DNA of 25,205 nucleotides, taken from the NCBI GenBank assembly GCA_946414115.1, contig CAMKNF010000010.1, positions 1 through 25,205 on the forward strand. The letters are read 5' to 3'. Positions 23,601 through 25,205 of the stretch are shown here, in pieces; within the stretch, counting starts at the first letter, position 1, and every line of letters starts with the position of its first letter. Position numbers and translations under genes: made by a program. Source of the stretch: an uncultured Ruminococcus sp. GTDB taxonomy: Bacteria > Bacillota > Clostridia > Oscillospirales > Acutalibacteraceae. The notes below the pieces were generated by a model that worked only from the letters and a program-made list of their open reading frames with translations, searched no databases and had not been told where the DNA came from.

Positions 23601-24016
23601 GTATGAATATACCACGTGTGACCTCGCTCGGAAAGGTCGAGCGTTTTGTAAGGGGTATCTCCCTCTTTTGATGAAAGCTCGGGATTTGTCAGAATGCTTG
23701 ACTCCATTGACGCAGTGGCGGCAAAGTCCCAGCACAAGCCCTCACTGCCCTGATTTTTAACAGACGTAAGCCTGTTGTAATTTCGCAAATCATATTTTGA
23801 CGGCAGAGAGCTTTCGTTTACGTCAACATCATTGTTGAGCTTATCAACGTCAACCTCTTCACCGTTTTCGTTATAATATGTTAAGAGATTGTTGTTTTCG
23901 ACAGCATGTATGTAATGTGCTTCCTGTTCATTTTCAGCCGCATTTACCGAGAACAGCGACACACTGCCGCCTGCAATCAGCGTGCACAAAAACAACGAGA
24001 TTACTTTCTTTTTCAT
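20639..24016 (-). CDS. secreted papain-like (C1) protease with beta-helix, LRR and type I dockerin
   Basis: The 1125-residue product is exported by a signal peptide (1-26, cleavage near VNA/A) after a GGGAGG ribosome binding site. Residues 70-325 are a papain-like domain with Q89 (oxyanion), C95 (GLCW), H263 (QAH) and N295 (KNSWG), so it should be active. Residues 326-480 form a lectin-like beta domain. Residues 485-550 are helical, FIVAR-like. Residues 550-720 are short repeats in Cys and Asn resembling GLUG/beta-helix adhesin strands, and 860-1000 are BspA-type LRR_5 units (SIGGYAFGNC, EIGERAFYKC, KICNRAFSHC). Residues 1057-1113 are a dockerin, which docks to a cohesin on the cell or a scaffoldin. 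Its first calcium loop is canonical (GDVNLDGTISILD), the second is degenerate. It probably acts at the cell surface on protein, or trims other surface proteins. Confidence 0.9.
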   Translation of the reverse strand: MKKKVISLFLCTLIAGGSVSLFSVNAAENEQEAHYIHAVENNNLLTYYNENGEEVDVDKLNNDVDVNESSLPSKYDLRNYNRLTSVKNQGSEGLCWDFAATASMESSILTNPELSSKEGDTPYKTLDLSERGHTWYIHTNFDDESSPLYGDYMNDPSKGSGGGSADLVAQGLCAGFGAYPESLLPYEQLYSGCPEGLRYYSDYRLKDYSELSKDNALIKKSVMEKGAVAISYSCFAANTYMVDGMQSYYDNGNPIDGIFGQAHLVVVAGWDDSYSRENFNPEMQPQSDGAWLCKNSWGEENCSTADGYKGYFWMSYETPINCAASFEMQSVDEFDNIYQHQITALAGFDVESAANVFTAKSNEVLKQVCLQTIGATDVKIEIYKLNSGFTSPQDGELLSSFDASFDFTGIHTVECPENIKLSAGDNFSVVVTGKSDMLLNFKVNSEDEVSGRSYCIKDGGSWTDVADKWECGYAVIKAYTSNDGEVRRTELEELVKTGEELTPDKDVSADILEELNTRLNSAKEILNDKNATQNSIDNEYCLLKCSVDKVGNFTFTVNSVDDYCKLIKRIEDDGDSNINKIVLGSDLDFGGKEISTIYSKKQFSGIFDGNGHKMSNFVIDSTEKYNSGLFGGLYKATVRNIVFENCSVIGEDCATLISNYCTNSVIENCDVNNCKVNAKSGAIIGAYLSGCKLTDCDITNAKVYGVNSAGLYFLNGFETTTENCTSKGTELYSENMLYDENLTVSLLTSGEGGVPRIKLADGKCTVESFIGKITSAEANGKPLSYDGNAYVVDETSGDIYLTLVCDMSESGNYGVTGDLETGELFLLSYSGDSPELVIPGEMFGKTISGFSESFSSNITYSDKITSVTIPGQIKSISSGAFTGMPALKKVVVEEGVEKLEGGAFSECPELTDVKLPDSLESIGGYAFGNCTKLKNIDFGNSLVEIGERAFYKCMNLCDIILPDSVQKICNRAFSHCSLKSVTLGRNIEEIEENAFAFTEMYELDSRAIMVPGFVINGYKDTAAKSYADKYGLKFVDLETQERVATGELFDYGMFMKGDVNLDGTISILDVTLVEKWIVGDTELSPVQLCNAIVGGIFGTIDVRNATEIQKYLAGLRDTLEDTAAG

Positions 24017-24057
24017 AGTATTCCTCCCGACATAATTTAGGCAAAACCTTTGTCTGT

Positions 24058-24086
24058 ATTATAATTCAAAAAAGTCAGATTGTCCA
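24058..24086 (-). promoter_or_regulatory. promoter of the dockerin protease
   Basis: On the minus strand TGGACA (24081-24086), 17 nt, then TATAAT (24058-24063), about 40 nt before the ATG. Confidence 0.7.
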
Positions 24087-24103
24087 TAATATTCCAGATT
24101 TAC

Positions 24104-24132
24104 TTGAAAAATAAATTTAAAATGCTTATAAT
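24104..24132 (+). promoter_or_regulatory. promoter of the kinase-like gene
   Basis: TTGAAA (24104-24109), 17 nt, then TATAAT (24127-24132), about 30 nt before the ATG, which has AAGGAGG. It is divergent from the protease promoter 18 bp away. Confidence 0.75.
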
Positions 24133-24162
24133 ATTCTCAGCAAACCTGTTAAGGAGGTTCGT

Positions 24163-24711
24163 ATGGAAATAAAAACACTCTGCGTAAACGGCAAGGAATA
24201 TGAAATCATCAAACTTCTCGGAAAGGGCAAGGGCGGATATTCCTACCTTGCAACCGACGGCAAAAACAAATATACTTTAAAGCAAATTCACCACGAGCCT
24301 TGCTCGTATTATCAGTTCGGAGATAAAATCAAATCGGAAATAAACGATTATAAAAGACTGAAAAATATCGGAATTGCTATGCCCGAAATGCTTGATGTTG
24401 ACATTGAAAACGAACGCATATTAAAGGAATACATTGAGGGAGAAACAATTTTTGACCTTGTTTTGCAAGACAAAATGAAGGACGAATATATTGAACAGGT
24501 CAAAGCTATGTGCGCTCTGCTTTATCCTCAGAACACAAATATTGACTACTTCCCCACTAACTTTATCGTGCAGAACGGCAAGATGTATTACATTGACTAC
24601 GAGTGCAACGACTATATGGAAGAATGGAATTTTGAAAACTGGGGCGTAAAATACTGGAGCAAAACACCCGAATTTTTGGAATATGTAAGCAAAAACAAAA
24701 GCTATTCTTGA
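24163..24711 (+). CDS. small protein-kinase-fold protein
   Basis: A 182-residue soluble protein with a compact kinase or aminoglycoside-phosphotransferase fold. The glycine-rich loop is LLGKGKGGYSYLA (18-30), and K40 (YTLKQ) is the expected ATP lysine. An acidic helix with E59 follows. The catalytic loop is IDYFPTN (127-133), in which D128 and N133 are spaced as in D-x4-N, but the histidine of HRD is replaced. The metal motif is DYE (145-147) in place of DFG. No transmembrane segment or sensor is attached, and the C-lobe is short. Similar small kinases in Firmicutes (for example of the YrzF kind) are mostly uncharacterised; the substrate could be protein, RNA-linked or a small molecule. It has its own promoter and is followed by ilvD with a separate promoter. 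Confidence 0.75.
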   Translation: MEIKTLCVNGKEYEIIKLLGKGKGGYSYLATDGKNKYTLKQIHHEPCSYYQFGDKIKSEINDYKRLKNIGIAMPEMLDVDIENERILKEYIEGETIFDLVLQDKMKDEYIEQVKAMCALLYPQNTNIDYFPTNFIVQNGKMYYIDYECNDYMEEWNFENWGVKYWSKTPEFLEYVSKNKSYS

Positions 24712-24736
24712 TTTTATGATATAGTTATGGTAGAAT
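24708..24736 (+). promoter_or_regulatory. probable promoter of ilvD
   Basis: TTGATT (24708-24713), 17 nt, then TAGAAT (24731-24736). The -35 overlaps the last codons of the kinase-like gene. The leader is about 45 nt, too short for an attenuator, and shows none. Confidence 0.5.
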
Positions 24737-24788
24737 AGAGTGGTATATAAGAATACTTGATACAAATAAACCGAAAGGATTGATTATA

Positions 24789-25159
24789 ATGAAAAGTTCA
24801 GTTTTAAAGGACGGCGTTAATGCCGCTCCCCAGCGTACGCTTCTTCACGCTTTAGGTCTTACAGATGAAGAAATCAAAAAGCCTTTAATCGGTATCGTCA
24901 GCTCCAAGAACGACATCGTGCCCGGTCATATGAATATTGACAAGGTTGTTGAGGCTGTAAAAATGGGCGTTGCTCTTGCTGGCGGCGTTCCGATAGTTTT
25001 CCCTGCAATTGCTGTCTGCGACGGTATTGCTATGGGTCACGAGGGTATGAAATATTCTCTCGTTACACGTGAGCTTATTGCCGACTCAACCGAGGCTATG
25101 GCTAAGGCACACGCTTTTGACGGTCTTGTTATGGTTCCCAAGTGCGACAAGAATGTCCC
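24789..25159 (+). CDS. ilvD: dihydroxy-acid dehydratase, N-terminal part, cut by contig end
   Basis: IlvD dehydrates dihydroxy-acids to 2-oxo acids in valine, leucine and isoleucine synthesis, using an Fe-S cluster. The 123 visible codons (of about 550) show VVEAVKMGVALAGGVPIVF, VCDGIAMGHEGMKYSL (C77 and the metal-binding D78) and the start of the Fe-S motif, VPKCDKNV (C119). The ATG is preceded by AAAGGATTGATTATA. The reading frame ends at the adapter, and the next residue is expected to be Pro, as in other IlvD, so the gene is truncated by the contig end and not broken in the genome. Confidence 0.93.
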
Positions 25160-25205
25160 AGATCGGAAGAGCACACGTCTGAACTCCAGTCACCATCAAG
25201 TATCT
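25160..25205. other. Illumina adapter (artefact), right end
   Basis: AGATCGGAAGAGC and the rest of the 34-base read-1/read-2 adapter, the index CATCAAGT (25194-25201) and ATCT, the start of the P7 arm. It is the reverse complement of the left-end adapter, with the same index. Genomic sequence ends at 25159 (base 25160 could be either adapter or genome). Confidence 0.98.

Noticed and set aside
1..25205. Terminal inverted repeats suggesting a linear plasmid or transposon
   Set aside because: The repeats are adapter sequence with a shared index, not genome.

Overview
The window looks like a 25 kb assembly contig from a gut-type, anaerobic Firmicute (class Clostridia, most like Ruminococcus or a near relative). 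The signs are a T-box leader in front of alaS, strong AGGAGG-type ribosome binding sites, sigma-A-like promoters with 17 nt spacers, and a secreted papain-like protease ending in a type I dockerin. Genus placement is inference from gene style; no rRNA or other marker is present. Both extreme ends (1-44 and 25160-25205) are Illumina adapter with the same 8-base index, so genomic sequence runs only from 45 to 25159 and the two outermost genes are cut by the contig ends.

Layout. At 45-900, minus strand, is a truncated secreted protein with its own promoter and a 5' hairpin leader. At 900-3865, minus, is alaS behind an alanine T-box and a consensus promoter. At 3879-10875, minus, an eight-gene run goes from thyX through tmk, a DUF2156 protein, a GNAT acetyltransferase, a DJ-1/PfpI protein, 5-formyltetrahydrofolate cyclo-ligase and mltG to a U32-family (TrhP-like) protein. 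Most junctions overlap or nearly touch, which suggests one operon from the promoter at 10847-10875. thyX, tmk and the cyclo-ligase share dTTP synthesis and folate one-carbon supply; mltG beside a U32 protein resembles the Bacillus yrrL-yrrN-yrrO neighbourhood.

At 10979-12250, plus, is a CLC-type anion transporter with CLC-F-like motifs. After it comes about 350 bp without genes but full of hairpins, closed by a bidirectional terminator. At 12599-14158, minus, a PAP2 phosphatase, a small orphan protein and a left-handed beta-helix (hexapeptide) protein share one promoter. At 14187-15898, minus, a small membrane protein precedes hflX.

At 15849-18252, plus, are nadB and nadC with no nadA; the intergenic region shared with the divergent hflX unit holds overlapping promoters and an inverted repeat that could be an operator. 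At 18378-20543, plus, is a GlgX/isoamylase-type debranching enzyme, ending at a strong bidirectional terminator. At 20639-24086, minus, is the 1125-residue protease-LRR-dockerin protein. Divergent from it are a small protein-kinase-fold protein and the first 123 codons of ilvD, cut by the adapter.

Most of the window is ordinary housekeeping sequence. The points most worth following are the dockerin protease with one degenerate calcium loop, the CLC-F-like transporter, the covarying hairpin pair near 12450-12500, the inverted repeat in front of nadB, and the in-frame 33 bp duplication in the left-end secreted protein. I see no CRISPR array, insertion sequence, phage gene or tRNA.
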